Shown here: piece by piece, positions 48,606 through 58,214 of the stretch | Layout: the number at the start of each line of letters is the position of its first letter | How positions within the stretch are numbered: position 1 is the stretch's first letter | Source: Azospirillum picis | GTDB taxonomy: Bacteria; Pseudomonadota; Alphaproteobacteria; Azospirillales; Azospirillaceae | Direction of reading: 5' to 3' | NCBI RefSeq assembly: GCF_017876115.1 | Contig: NZ_JAGINO010000003.1 | Span: forward strand, 186,001-250,000 | DNA: 64,000 nt | Notes under the pieces: model-generated | Told to the model about the DNA's origin: nothing | What the model saw: only the letters and a program-made list of their open reading frames with translations | Database searches by the model: none | Translations under genes and position numbers: made by a program

Positions 48606-49988
48606 TCAACCGCCGGCGCGTTGAACCACGAACAGCAGGCCCGGCACAGGGCCCCCCCTTTCCCGGCGGGGGGTACAGGGCTCCATCAGGCGGACGGTGA
48701 AGCCGGCGGCCTCGGCACTCGACCGCACGTGAGCCTCGGCATGGGCGTATCGGCGGGTGTCGCCAAGCAGGAAGGGTTCGCCATCCTTCGGCAGCCGCTC
48801 CGCCGTCGCGGCGAACCATCCGCCGGGGGCAAGCGCGTGGGCAGCGGCCGCGAAGACCGGCGTCAGGTCGCCGAGATAGACCAGCACGTCCGCGGCGACC
48901 AGCAGGTCCCAGGCGCCAAGGTCGCGCTCCATCGCCTCGATGACGTCACCGACCCACAAGTCGTCGTAGAGACCGCGCTGCCTCGCCTTCTCCACCATCC
49001 GTGGCGAAAGGTCGACCCCGGCCAGCCGACCGGCCCTGCCGGCCACCGGCGCTGCAGCGGGATCCGCCAGACCGCGGAAGACGACCCCCGCCAAGCCGGT
49101 GCCGCAGCCGAGGTCGAGGATCCGCAACCCATGCCGCACGGGCACGACACGGTCGACGGCGTTCCGCAGCAAATCGGGTGCTGCATAGCCCAGCCGGCCG
49201 ACCAGATCCTTGTCGAACCGCTCGGCATAACGATCGAACAGCGCACGGACATAGGCGGCGGAAAGGTCGGAATCTCCGCCCGCCTCCGTCATGGCGATCA
49301 GCCGGTCGATGGCCACGACCTCGCCCGCGTCGGCATTGACACGGGCCCGGCGCAGGGCAGCGAGCGCCTTCGCGGGTTCCCGCAAGGCCAGCCAGCCGCG
49401 GCCGAGCGCATGGTGGATCACCGCATCCTCCTCATACCGGCGAGCCAGCGGCTGCAGCAGTTCCACCGATGCCAGGGCATCGCCGGCTGCCTGAAGCGCG
49501 TTACCCAGGGCCAGCGCGGCCTCCCGGTCATCCGGACGCAGGGTCACGGCCTCGCGGTACTCCTCCAGCGCCTCGTCACGCCGGCCAAGCCCATCGAGGC
49601 AGTGCCCCAAACCGAGTCGTACCGCCGCCGAGTCGGAGCGCTCGCTCTTCAGGGCATCATATATGGAGAGCGCAATGGCAGTCTCGCCGCAGCGCAGCAT
49701 GACCTCGGCGAGTTGAAGGCGCCATGACCAGTTGAGCGGCTCGATGGCGACAGCCCGCCTGTAAGCGGCCGCCGCATCCCGCTGCCCAGGGTCGCCGTCC
49801 AACCCGGCGGCAGCATCGCCAAGGGCGGCCCATGCTTCGCCATTCGCCGGATCGGCGGCACAGACCTTGTGGAATCCACGAACGGCACCTGGAAAATCTC
49901 CGGCATAGAGCCGTTCGTAACCATACCGGAACAGTTGCTCCGGATCGGGAACGGCCAATGCTCCCTCGTTGGACGGACCCGCAGACAC
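48606..49988 (-). CDS. TPR-repeat SAM-dependent methyltransferase
   Basis: About 460 aa. Residues up to about 230 form TPR repeats (LFRYGYERLYAGDFPGAVRG, GLGHCLDGLGRRDEALEEYR and others). The C-terminal domain is a class I methyltransferase with LDLGCGTGLAGVVF, the acidic loop GVDLSPRMVEKARQRG and the post-motif DLLVAADVLVYLGDL. TPR-linked methyltransferases often act on proteins or large substrates; the target is unknown. The start is uncertain: GTG 49988, TTG 49958 after GAGGGAG, or the frame start 50102. It is convergent with the PhoD-like gene. Confidence 0.8.
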   Translation of the reverse strand: MSAGPSNEGALAVPDPEQLFRYGYERLYAGDFPGAVRGFHKVCAADPANGEAWAALGDAAAGLDGDPGQRDAAAAYRRAVAIEPLNWSWRLQLAEVMLRCGETAIALSIYDALKSERSDSAAVRLGLGHCLDGLGRRDEALEEYREAVTLRPDDREAALALGNALQAAGDALASVELLQPLARRYEEDAVIHHALGRGWLALREPAKALAALRRARVNADAGEVVAIDRLIAMTEAGGDSDLSAAYVRALFDRYAERFDKDLVGRLGYAAPDLLRNAVDRVVPVRHGLRILDLGCGTGLAGVVFRGLADPAAAPVAGRAGRLAGVDLSPRMVEKARQRGLYDDLWVGDVIEAMERDLGAWDLLVAADVLVYLGDLTPVFAAAAHALAPGGWFAATAERLPKDGEPFLLGDTRRYAHAEAHVRSSAEAAGFTVRLMEPCTPRRERGGPVPGLLFVVQRAGG

Positions 49989-50576
49989 CGGCGATGTTTC
50001 CCAGATATGGCGGGCGCCGCCAAAGGAACGCCTGCGGCCGAGCCTACCCTGCCCGTCCGCAGCACGGTACGGCCCCGGCTGCGCCTGCGCGACCGCCCGC
50101 ACGTCGGCACCATGTCGAAGGTTATAGGGCGGCGCAGCTTATTGCCCCAACATGCTGCGCCGCGCAAGGGGTGTTGGAAAATCCCCGGCGCGTGTGATTC
50201 GTGCGACACGCGGTCGCCTTAGCCCATTTTTCTCGCCCTCGTCTCAAGAGGCGGCAATCCGCTTGGACCACCCCTATCGATCGAGGTGGAATTTGTGTCA
50301 ATTCAAAGGCTTGCCTTAATTGACCAAGGGCATAGGCGCCGGGGCCGACGCCCCAGCGTGACATCAGACGGACGAAAGCTGTGGTATTACCAGGGTGCAA
50401 GTCTGTTGACGCTCGCGCGGTTTTTTGGAAGTGTGGCCGCGGCGCCCGATTGGGAGGCGCTGAACATCTGGGTAGGAGGCGGTCGCCGTAAGCGACTCGG
50501 TGACCGGAACAACGGCCCCGCGCAGGGGGCCAAACAGCCGCCGTGTGAACGGGGCGCCAACAGAAGGAGTTCAGGT
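49989..50576 (+). other. 588-base region before the lytic transglycosylase gene
   Basis: It holds the possible 5' extension of the TPR methyltransferase gene (up to 50102, minus strand) and then an AT-richer stretch around 50270-50330 that probably carries promoters for the transglycosylase. A small hairpin GGGGC/GCCCC lies at 50341-50354. The plus frame through it is open but does not look like protein. Confidence 0.4.
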
Positions 50577-51257
50577 ATGCGGGGACGAGAACAGCGCGCA
50601 GGCGCCACGAGGTGTGGACGTTTCGCACTGGCTGCCGGACTGCTGACGGCCCCGCTGGTGGCACTGACGATCGCGGCTCCCGCCCAGGCCCAGACCGCGA
50701 ATGAGAGCTGCGTCACCCACGCGGTCGACGCCGAACAGCAGCTCGGCATCCCCTCCGGCATGCTCGTGGCCATCGCGCTGGTCGAGAGCGGCCAGGACGG
50801 CGCCCCCCATCCCTTCGCCATGAGCCTGCAAGGGCGCCCCTACTACGCACGCAGCGTCAACGACGCCGCCCGCCACCTGCGCGACCACCGCGGACAGCTT
50901 CGTTCCAACACCTATGTCGGCTGCATGCAGCTCTCGGTGGCCAGCCACCGCGAGGAATTCCAGCCGGTGGAGCGAATCGTCGAGCCGCGCGACAACGTCT
51001 TCTATGCCGGCCAGCTTCTGGTCCGCTTCCATGGCGAGGAAGGCAACTGGAAGACGGCGCTCGCCCGCTACAACGGCGGTTCGGGACGGCGGGCGCAGGC
51101 CTATGTCTGCAAGATCTGGCAAAGCCTGTCGGCACTCGACCAGCAGAGCGCGAAGCTGCTGGCGTCGTCCCATTGCGACGATACCGATCCGGTCAGCGTC
51201 GCACCGCGCACCCGCCGCAGCTTCCGCAATGCCCAGCAGGTCGCGGCAATCAACTGA
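50577..51257 (+). CDS. Exported lytic transglycosylase (SLT family)
   Basis: A 226 aa periplasmic enzyme that probably cleaves peptidoglycan glycan strands. The signal peptide ends near APAQAQ (about residue 38). The catalytic Glu is in VAIALVESGQDG; the supporting motifs are YVGCMQLSV and ALARYNGGSG. Paired Cys (ESCVTH, GCMQ, YVCKIW, SHCDD) suggest disulfides. Start ATG 50577 has AAGGAG seven bases upstream. A type IV secretion or flagellar link is not supported by the neighbours. Confidence 0.88.
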   Translation: MRGREQRAGATRCGRFALAAGLLTAPLVALTIAAPAQAQTANESCVTHAVDAEQQLGIPSGMLVAIALVESGQDGAPHPFAMSLQGRPYYARSVNDAARHLRDHRGQLRSNTYVGCMQLSVASHREEFQPVERIVEPRDNVFYAGQLLVRFHGEEGNWKTALARYNGGSGRRAQAYVCKIWQSLSALDQQSAKLLASSHCDDTDPVSVAPRTRRSFRNAQQVAAIN

Positions 51258-51309
51258 GCCCCTCCCGCGGCACTGGCGCGCACAGGCGTGATCAGGTAGA
51301 TCACGGCGC

Positions 51310-52149
51310 ATGAACTACCGTCACATCTTCCACGCCGGCAACCCGGCCGACGTGATGAAGCACGCCGTGCTGGCACTGATCCTGGATCATCTCCGTGCCA
51401 AGCCGGCACCTTTCTGCGTGCTCGACACCCATGCCGGCATCGGCCGCTACGATCTCGCCTCGGACGCGGCGCGGAAGACAGGCGAAAGCGACGACGGCAT
51501 CGCCCGGCTGTTCAGCCGCCAGCCGCCCCATCCGGCGCTCGCCCCTTACCTGGATGCGGTGAGCGCGGCCAACCCGGACGGGACGCTCCGCTGGTATCCT
51601 GGATCACCGCGCATCGCACGCTCGGCCCTGCGCCCCCAGGACCGCCTCGTGCTGGTGGAACTGCACCCGGAGGATGCCCGCAGCCTGAAGGCGGAATTCG
51701 CCGGGGACCCTGCGGTGGCGGTCCATCAGAGCGACGCGTACACGGCGCTGAAGGCCCATCTGCCGCCAAAGGAAAAGCGCGGCCTTGTTCTGATCGACCC
51801 GCCCTTTGAGCAGCCGGACGAGTTCGCGCGCATGGCGGATGGCCTGGCGCTGGCCCACCGCCGCTGGGCCAGCGGGATCTTCGCGCTATGGTATCCGATC
51901 AAGGAACGGGCCGCGGTCTGGCGTTTCCAGGATGCGGTGGAAAAGACCGGCATCCCCAAGATCCTGATCGCCGAACTGACTTGGCATCCGGAAGACACCC
52001 ATCTGCGCCTGAACGGCTCCGGACTGCTGATCGTCAACCCGCCTTGGCGCCTTGACGAGACCTTGCGCGACATGTTGCCGGCGCTGCACGCGGCCCTGCC
52101 CAACACCGGCGGCGGCCCTACCGTGAGCTGGCTGGCTCCCGAAGCCTGA
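51310..52149 (+). CDS. rlmJ: 23S rRNA (adenine-2030-N6)-methyltransferase RlmJ
   Basis: Methylates A2030 of 23S rRNA. The 279 aa length is normal. The N-terminal signature MNYRHIFHAGNPADVMKHAV is diagnostic, then the SAM site LDTHAGIGRYDL and catalytic motif IDPPFE. It follows the lytic transglycosylase by 52 bases and may be co-transcribed. A terminator for the convergent phasin gene follows. Confidence 0.96.
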   Translation: MNYRHIFHAGNPADVMKHAVLALILDHLRAKPAPFCVLDTHAGIGRYDLASDAARKTGESDDGIARLFSRQPPHPALAPYLDAVSAANPDGTLRWYPGSPRIARSALRPQDRLVLVELHPEDARSLKAEFAGDPAVAVHQSDAYTALKAHLPPKEKRGLVLIDPPFEQPDEFARMADGLALAHRRWASGIFALWYPIKERAAVWRFQDAVEKTGIPKILIAELTWHPEDTHLRLNGSGLLIVNPPWRLDETLRDMLPALHAALPNTGGGPTVSWLAPEA

Positions 52150-52177
52150 CGCCGGTGGCGGCAGGAGGAACTGGCGA

Positions 52178-52210
52178 AGAAAAAACCCCGGCCCTTGCGG
52201 GTCGGGGTAA
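52178..52210 (-). terminator. Intrinsic terminator of the phasin gene
   Basis: On the minus strand ACCCCGACCC and GGGCCGGGGT pair around GCAA and run into six T residues, about 40 bases past the phasin stop. A clear Rho-independent terminator. Confidence 0.88.
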
Positions 52211-52248
52211 AGGTCAGGATGGAGATCGTCGGGTTTGCCGCCCCGCCG

Positions 52249-52911
52249 TCAGATGCGCTGATCGGCCTGTCCGGCGGCATCCTCCATGCGGGTGTTCAGC
52301 TTGCCGACCGCGTCGCTCGCCGTACGCGCCGACAGTTCCGAAATCTTGACGCTGCGGTTCAGGACCATCTGCATGTTGTCCTTGAGCATGCTGCTCTGCA
52401 CCGCATAAAAATCGGGGATCGTGCGGCTGCGCATCAGGGCGTTGACGCCTTCGGCATTGCGGGCAGCCACTTCCTGGGCCAGTCCCATCCATTCACGCCA
52501 TGCGGTCTGCCAGCCATCCGCCAGCACGGTTCCGCACTGGACCATCACGTCCAGCGTCTCGCGTGCCTGTGCCGATACCTCACCCTGGGCATCGCGCGAC
52601 ATCCCGAGCGCCCGCTGGAACTGCTCCGACGTGCGGCTGGCCATATCGGCGGCCGACCCCATGGCACCACGGGCGGCTTCGGCGCCCTGGCGTGACATGC
52701 CTGTACCGGCATCCATCATCCTGTGGCTTGCGTCGATACCGGCCTCTGCCGCCTTACGGCCCGTGCCGATGGCCTGGTCGCCGATCGATCGTGCCGCATC
52801 GGCGGCAAGACGGGTGGCGGCTTCGCCGCTGCGGCTCATTTCCTCCACTGCGCTCCTGCCCTTGCTGGTTGCCTCACGCGTGGGAGTGGTGATGTCCTTT
52901 TCCGTAGCCAT
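52249..52911 (-). CDS. Phasin family protein
   Basis: A 220 aa helical protein that coats polyhydroxyalkanoate granules. It is almost free of Pro and hydrophobic spans. The N-terminal half has repeats rich in Ala, Gly, Thr and Arg, and the C-terminal half matches the phasin helix (RNAEGVNALMRSRTIPDFYA, then MLKDNMQMVLNRSVKISELS). ATG 52911 has GAGGAGC upstream. A terminator follows. Upstream lie 245 AT-rich bases with the likely promoter. No PHA synthase gene is adjacent. Confidence 0.88.
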   Translation of the reverse strand: MATEKDITTPTREATSKGRSAVEEMSRSGEAATRLAADAARSIGDQAIGTGRKAAEAGIDASHRMMDAGTGMSRQGAEAARGAMGSAADMASRTSEQFQRALGMSRDAQGEVSAQARETLDVMVQCGTVLADGWQTAWREWMGLAQEVAARNAEGVNALMRSRTIPDFYAVQSSMLKDNMQMVLNRSVKISELSARTASDAVGKLNTRMEDAAGQADQRI

Positions 52912-53156
52912 GCGGCATGCTCCTCGAAATCGTTCGTCCGCTGGGACGCCTCTCCCCAACAACTCGCGCCGGCTATTTTGCTGCACCGCCGCAAGCGACG
53001 ATTTCTATAACATCCATAAAGCACAATGTTCCATGGCGCAGAATAATATCCGACCGCCGATCTTTCGGAGTATTTGGCGTCATGAATTTGCGAAGAACAT
53101 CGAACTGAAATATTAGCCATTCCCGCCCGTAGAAAAGATATAGACTCTCAACTAGC

Positions 53157-54164
53157 CTATGGTCGCCGATGGACTCGCGCAAGAATCTCGCCGGCGATAC
53201 CACGACGAAAGAGCAGGACGCAGACGACGAAGATGCAGCCGATGACGACGGGGACCGGCAGGCTGGTGGCGGCAAGGTAGCTTTCCAGCGTCACCACCAG
53301 GGTGGCGCCAACAACCGGGCCGGACAATGTCCCCATGCCGCCGAGCAGGGTCATCAGCACGACCTCGCCCGACATCTGCCAGGTCACGTCGGTCAGGCTG
53401 GCGAGCTGGAAGACGATCGCCTTGGTCCCGCCGGCAAGGCCTGCCAGTGTGGCGGACAGCACGAAGGCCAGCAGCTTGTAGCGCTCGGTCCGGTAGCCCA
53501 GCGACACCGCCCGCGGCTCGTTCTCGCGGATGGCCGTCAGCACCTGCCCGAAGGGCGAGTGCACGGTGCGCCAGATGATCGCGAAGCCGCCGACGAAGAT
53601 CGCCAGCACGGTGTAGTACATGGTCAGCGGCTGGGAGAGGTCGAACAGACCGAACAGCAGGCCGCGCGGCACCGCCTGGATGCCGTCCTCGCCATGGGTG
53701 AAGGGGAGCTGCAACGCCAGGAAGAACACCATCTGCGACAGCGCCAGCGTGATCATCGCGAAGTAGATGCCCTGGCGGCGGATGGCGAGCAGCCCGAACA
53801 CCAGCCCCATGCCTGCCGCTGCGCCGGTACCGAGAAGCACCCCCAGTTCCGGCGGCAGGCCCCATTCCTTGACGGTATGGGCGGTGACATAGGCGGCACC
53901 GCCGAAGAAGGCGGCATGGCCGAAGCTGAGCAAGCCGGCATAGCCGATCAAGAGGTTGAAGGCGCAGGCGAACAGCGCGAAGCACAGCACCTTCATCAGG
54001 AAGACGGGATAGAGGGCGAAGGGGGCGGCGAGCAGGAGCAGCAGCGCCGCCAGTGCCGCGAGCATTCCCGCGGCCAGTCCGCCATTGCCGGCGTCCAGTG
54101 CGTCGGCGGCCCCCCGGTCGCGCCGGGCGGCCCTCCGGGACTCACCCTGCGGGTGAAGGCTCAT
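53157..54164 (-). CDS. livM: Branched-chain amino acid ABC transporter permease LivM
   Basis: An inner-membrane permease of 335 aa with about ten hydrophobic segments. LivM signatures include GYAGLLSFGHAAFFGGAAYV, TLALSQMVFFLALQL and GGMGTLSGPVVGA. ATG 54164 follows GGGAGGG. Upstream on the same strand, after 258 bases, is a Liv-type binding protein. LivH, LivG and LivF are absent from the window, so the system is incomplete here. C-terminal ends at the AT-rich gap next to the phasin gene. Confidence 0.93.
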   Translation of the reverse strand: MSLHPQGESRRAARRDRGAADALDAGNGGLAAGMLAALAALLLLLAAPFALYPVFLMKVLCFALFACAFNLLIGYAGLLSFGHAAFFGGAAYVTAHTVKEWGLPPELGVLLGTGAAAGMGLVFGLLAIRRQGIYFAMITLALSQMVFFLALQLPFTHGEDGIQAVPRGLLFGLFDLSQPLTMYYTVLAIFVGGFAIIWRTVHSPFGQVLTAIRENEPRAVSLGYRTERYKLLAFVLSATLAGLAGGTKAIVFQLASLTDVTWQMSGEVVLMTLLGGMGTLSGPVVGATLVVTLESYLAATSLPVPVVIGCIFVVCVLLFRRGIAGEILARVHRRP

Positions 54165-54422
54165 GTGGTCATCCCTCCCATCCGAGATCCCGACTGGCTG
54201 GATCGTCGGCGCAATCCGCCACGCCGCCAGCACCGACACCGTCAACACCAGGGATGAGCCATTGACGCGGAGTGGAAGCCGCCTGGACGCCATCCAGGGC
54301 GGAGCGCCGGACACCACCGCCGCGATGGCCGCCGCGATGGGTCCCATTCCGGCCGGTGGCAGCCCCGCCGCATGGCCGCCCCCCTGGAACAGGAAGCCTG
54401 CGGCGGGAACATCCACCCGTTC

Positions 54423-55652
54423 TTACTTCGGCAGCTTGCAGCCGCTTTCCTCGAAGGACGCGAACGCCTCCTTCCCGGGAATGGTGCGCAGGAGCTCGTA
54501 ATAGTCCCACGGCCCCTTCGATTCGGACGGCTTCTTCACCCTGGCGAGATACATGTCGTGGATCATGCGCCCGTTGGGCAGGATGGTGCCGCTCTTGGTG
54601 AACATGTCGTTGACGGGCATCTCCTTCATCTTCGCGGCGACGGTCGGTCCGTCGTCGGTCCCCGCCGCCTCCACCGCCTTCAGATAGTGCCGGACGGCGG
54701 AGTAGCTGCCGGCCTGCACCATCGTCGGCATCTTGCCGAACCGGTCGAAGAACTTCTTGGACCAGGCGCGCGTCTCATCGTCGCGATCCCAGTAGAAGCC
54801 GGTTGTGAGCATCAGGTCCTGCGCGACCGGCAGGCCCAGCGCATGGACGTCCGAGAGGAAGATCAGCAGCCCCGCCAGCTTCTGCTGGCCACTCTGCGTC
54901 AGGCCGAATTCCGACGCCTGCTTGATCGAGGTGATGGTGTCGCCGCCGGCATTGGCAAGGCCGATGATCTTCGCGCCCGAGGATTGCGCCTGCAGCAGGA
55001 AGGACGAGAAGTCGGCGGTGTTCAGCGGCGCCTTCACCGAGCCGACGACCTTGCCCCCCGCCTTCTTCACCTCGGCAGAGGTGTCGGCCTCAAGCTGGTG
55101 GCCGAAGGCATAGTCGGCCGTGATGAAGAACCAACTGTCGCCACCCTCCTTGACCATGGCCTGACCGGTGCCGACCGCCAGCGCATGCGTGTCGTACGCC
55201 CAGTGGAAGCCGGTCGGCGAACAGGCGTCGCCGGTCAGGCGCGACGTCGCCGGCCCCTCCATCAGGAATATGGTCTTCTTCTCCTTCGTCACCTCCTGGA
55301 CAGCCAGGGCAACGCCGGAATTCGGCACATCCACGATCACGTCGACGCCGTCACGGTCGATCCACTGGCGTGCCAGGTTGGAACCGATGTCCGGCTTGTT
55401 CTGGTGGTCCGCGGTGATGACTTCGATGGGCTTGCCGAGAATCTTGTTTCCAAACTCCTCCGCCGCCATGCGCGCCGCGATGACGGAGCCCTCGCCGCCG
55501 AGGTCGGCGTAAAGGCCCGAGCGATCGTTCAGCACACCGATCTTGACCATGTCGCCGGTCAGCTTGCCCTGCTGGGCGGCGGCTGGCCCGGCAGTCAGGC
55601 TGCCGATCGCCAGCGCGGTCATGGCGGCACCGGTCAGAAGACGTGCGATCAT
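54423..55652 (-). CDS. ABC transporter substrate-binding protein, Liv/amide family
   Basis: A periplasmic binding protein of 409 aa. The signal peptide ends near GPAAAQQG (about residue 27). The fold starts with VKIGVLNDRSGLYADLGGEG, the usual entrance to the ligand cleft. Residues such as WDYYELLRTIPGKEAF at the end are typical. Proteins of this family bind branched-chain amino acids, urea, amides or aromatic acids; the ligand is unknown. It precedes livM on the same strand with a 258-base gap that has no gene. Confidence 0.93.
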   Translation of the reverse strand: MIARLLTGAAMTALAIGSLTAGPAAAQQGKLTGDMVKIGVLNDRSGLYADLGGEGSVIAARMAAEEFGNKILGKPIEVITADHQNKPDIGSNLARQWIDRDGVDVIVDVPNSGVALAVQEVTKEKKTIFLMEGPATSRLTGDACSPTGFHWAYDTHALAVGTGQAMVKEGGDSWFFITADYAFGHQLEADTSAEVKKAGGKVVGSVKAPLNTADFSSFLLQAQSSGAKIIGLANAGGDTITSIKQASEFGLTQSGQQKLAGLLIFLSDVHALGLPVAQDLMLTTGFYWDRDDETRAWSKKFFDRFGKMPTMVQAGSYSAVRHYLKAVEAAGTDDGPTVAAKMKEMPVNDMFTKSGTILPNGRMIHDMYLARVKKPSESKGPWDYYELLRTIPGKEAFASFEESGCKLPK

Positions 55653-55861
55653 GCGTGAAATCCTCCCCCTCAGCGTAGCGTTGCGCGTGGTTGCGGGTGA
55701 TCGGACGGTCCCGTCAGGACATCGCTCCCCCCGGACGGTCGCGGTCTTCCCCCGGTCGCCCCTTTCGGAAACCGGGGGGCGACGCGCCGCCCTTCCAGAC
55801 CACTATGCAGGCGCATCACCTTGTAAGCGAAGCGGATTTTCAGCCGTACTGACAATTTTCA

Positions 55862-57154
55862 TCAATGGTCCGGCGAAGTACCGGCATTTTCCATCCGTGG
55901 CTGCCGAGCCCCGTCCGACGTCGCGGATTCGCCCTGCCGACGGCGATCGAGCCGCTGCATGACCGGGGTGACGCTGGTCCCGTGCACCAGGATCGACATC
56001 AGCACGATCAATCCGGTGACGGCCCACAGCATGTTCGGAACGTCGAATTCCGCCGCGTTCAGGGCAAAGGCAATATAATAGATGCTTCCGAGGCCACGGA
56101 TGCCGAAGAAGCCGATTGCCAGCTTCTCGCCGACCGGCATGCGGACCCCGGCCAATCCGGCGACTCCGGCGAGCGGCCGGACGACGAACAGGATCACGAC
56201 GGCCGCCCCGACGACGCTCCAGGTCACCGGATTGATCAGCCCGTGGGCGAGTGTGCCGCCGAACAGCACCAGCATCAGCATCATCAACAGGCGCTCGGTC
56301 TGTTCGACGAAGTCGTGCAGCCGCTCATGATAGGCACTGTTGCGCTCCGCATCGCGCAGGGCCAGGGCCGCGATGAACACCGCCAGGAAACCGTAGCCGC
56401 CGACCAGTTGCGTCAGGCCGTAGGCGATGAAGGTGATGCCGAGCGACACGAAGCCGTCGCCGGTGCGCGACAGGTTCGCCCGATTCGGCACCCGGAAGGT
56501 GACGAAAGCCAAAGCCTTGCCGACGATCCAACCCATCGCCACCCCGGCCCCGAGCTTCCACAGCAGGTCCCACGCGAACCAATCGAGCAGCATGCGCCAG
56601 GGGGTGTTTCCATTCAGAAGCGCCAAGCCGATCGCAAGATGCACGAAGGGAAACGCCAGACCGTCGTTCAGCCCGGCCTCCGAGGTCAGGCTGAAGCGGA
56701 TTTCATCCTCCTCGCCCGATTTCGGCGGACCGACCTGGATGTCGGAGGCAAGAACCGGATCGGTCGGGGCCAGCGCCGCACCGAGCAGGACCGAGGCCGC
56801 GACCGGGAAATCCAGCCACCACCAGCCGATCAGCGCGATGATCAGGATCGACAGCGGCATGGTGATGGCCAGCAGGCGCCACGTTACCATCCAGCGCCGC
56901 CAGCCGAGACGCCGGTCCAGCTTCAATCCGGCCCCCATCAGCGCCACGATGACGATCAGTTCAGACAGCCGTTCGGTCGCCTCCGGGAAGGCCAGGGGTT
57001 CCGGATTGTCCAGATGAAGAAAGGTGAAGACGACGAAGCCGAGACCGACGCAGATGATCGGAAGCGACAGCGGCACCTCCTTGAGCACCATCGGCAACCA
57101 GGCGACCAACAGGATCAGGAGGCCGAGCGCCACAAGCATCACGACATAAGACAT
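55862..57154 (-). CDS. Cation:proton antiporter (NhaP-like, CPA1)
   Basis: A 430 aa inner-membrane exchanger with about 12 hydrophobic segments. The ion-binding site is in the pattern LAPTDPVLASD and EAGLNDGLAFP, as in the NhaP/CPA1 group. A glycine-rich FFGIRGLGSIYYI is another family block. It likely exports Na+ or K+ against protons for pH and salt control. ATG 57154 (MSYVVMLVALG) was chosen over the longer frame. The C-terminal 40 residues are polar. Confidence 0.92.
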   Translation of the reverse strand: MSYVVMLVALGLLILLVAWLPMVLKEVPLSLPIICVGLGFVVFTFLHLDNPEPLAFPEATERLSELIVIVALMGAGLKLDRRLGWRRWMVTWRLLAITMPLSILIIALIGWWWLDFPVAASVLLGAALAPTDPVLASDIQVGPPKSGEEDEIRFSLTSEAGLNDGLAFPFVHLAIGLALLNGNTPWRMLLDWFAWDLLWKLGAGVAMGWIVGKALAFVTFRVPNRANLSRTGDGFVSLGITFIAYGLTQLVGGYGFLAVFIAALALRDAERNSAYHERLHDFVEQTERLLMMLMLVLFGGTLAHGLINPVTWSVVGAAVVILFVVRPLAGVAGLAGVRMPVGEKLAIGFFGIRGLGSIYYIAFALNAAEFDVPNMLWAVTGLIVLMSILVHGTSVTPVMQRLDRRRQGESATSDGARQPRMENAGTSPDH

Positions 57155-57522
57155 GCACCGTCCATTCCGATGATCCCCCTGCGCAAAATGGCGGGCGCGC
57201 AAGGACGCAAAGCCCATCAACAAGGCAGAGCGCCGATGGGTTCATCGGTGGGGTCTTCGCCGGCAGGAGTAGGCCGGCGGACTCTGGCCGGCGGACTCTG
57301 GCCGGCGGACTTGGTCCAGTGGACTTGGACCTGTGGACCCGGGACGGTCGGTAGGTCAGGAAGGAACGCCGGCTCAGACGGCTGGGCATCCACCTTCGTG
57401 CGCTTCCCGTGCTGCGTCCATCATCTGGAAAAGGAAGCCGGTGGATGCCCTGGCTTGCATGCCGTCCGCGGGAGCCCGGAACCGCGCGACGGCATGTGGC
57501 ATGGCAACGGTGGGCAGCGGCC
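57155..57522. other. 368-base gap between the antiporter and MarR genes
   Basis: No gene is seen. It contains the short tandem repeat listed separately, and presumably the antiporter promoter near its left end. The right part is GC-rich without clear signals. Confidence 0.4.
57272..57311. repeat. Tandem repeat, 14-base unit, nearly three copies
   Basis: Unit GGCCGGCGGACTCT at 57272-57285 and 57286-57299, and a partial third copy GGCCGGCGGACT at 57300-57311. It lies upstream of the antiporter. The function, if any, is unknown; it could expand or contract by slippage. Confidence 0.85.
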
Positions 57523-57996
57523 TCAGGCGGCCGACGTCATCGGAAAGCCGCTATAGTCGAGCGATGCCGACCAGAAACGCTCAAGCTTGCGCAGGGTTTC
57601 GTTGGCCTTGGTCAGTTCCTCGTCGCTGAAGCCCGCCTTCTCCAGGGCGACCAGATGGCGCTCGAACATGGCGCTGATCTTCTCGCGCAGGTCGAGTCCC
57701 TTGTCGGACAGGCGGACACGCACCGACCGCCGGTCGTGCGGCGAGCGTTCCTGACCGAGATAGCCGTTCTCGACCATCTTCTTGACGTTGTAGGAGACGT
57801 TGGAGCCAAGATAATAGCCGCGCGCCGTCAGTTCGCCGACCGTCATCTCGTCTTCGCCGATGTTGTACAGGATCAGGCTCTGGACGTTGTTGATGTCCTG
57901 GATACCCAACCGGTCCAACTCGGTCTTGAGCACCTCGAGAAAGTGGCGGTGAAGCCGTTCAATCAACAGGATGCTCTCGTAATAGGGTTTGCGCAC
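57523..57996 (-). CDS. ldtR: MarR-family regulator, LdtR-like
   Basis: A 157 aa winged-helix regulator. The N-terminal RKPYYESILLIERLHRHFLE and the core ELTARGYYLGSNVSYNVKKM match LdtR of Liberibacter and rhizobia, which controls an L,D-transpeptidase and stress tolerance. The wing is in RSPHDRRSVRVRLSDKG. Start is a GTG (57996) after AGGAG. No transpeptidase gene is nearby. Upstream is a 218-base AT-rich gap. Confidence 0.85.
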   Translation of the reverse strand: MRKPYYESILLIERLHRHFLEVLKTELDRLGIQDINNVQSLILYNIGEDEMTVGELTARGYYLGSNVSYNVKKMVENGYLGQERSPHDRRSVRVRLSDKGLDLREKISAMFERHLVALEKAGFSDEELTKANETLRKLERFWSASLDYSGFPMTSAA

Positions 57997-58214
57997 CGCG
58001 GTCTCCTCTGGCTCACACCGGCCGTTCCCCGCGCAAGGACGTTACCGGGACCTTAAAGCGAGATTAACCGATCATTCGTCGGCAATCATCTTAATAATTC
58101 CGGAAAAAGTCTCACACAACCGGTGTATTAGCACCCGTTTGGGCGTCCGCGCCGCATGGGTTTCCGACAGGGGGAAACCGGCCGCTCCGGCCTCCCCCCC
58201 CGCCGGCACGGTGG

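Noticed and set aside
53008-53032. A GGAAC...TGTT pair on the minus strand upstream of the phasin gene, as a stress promoter.
   Set aside because: The spacer is 15 bases, shorter than the 16-17 found in the other candidates, so it is not convincing.
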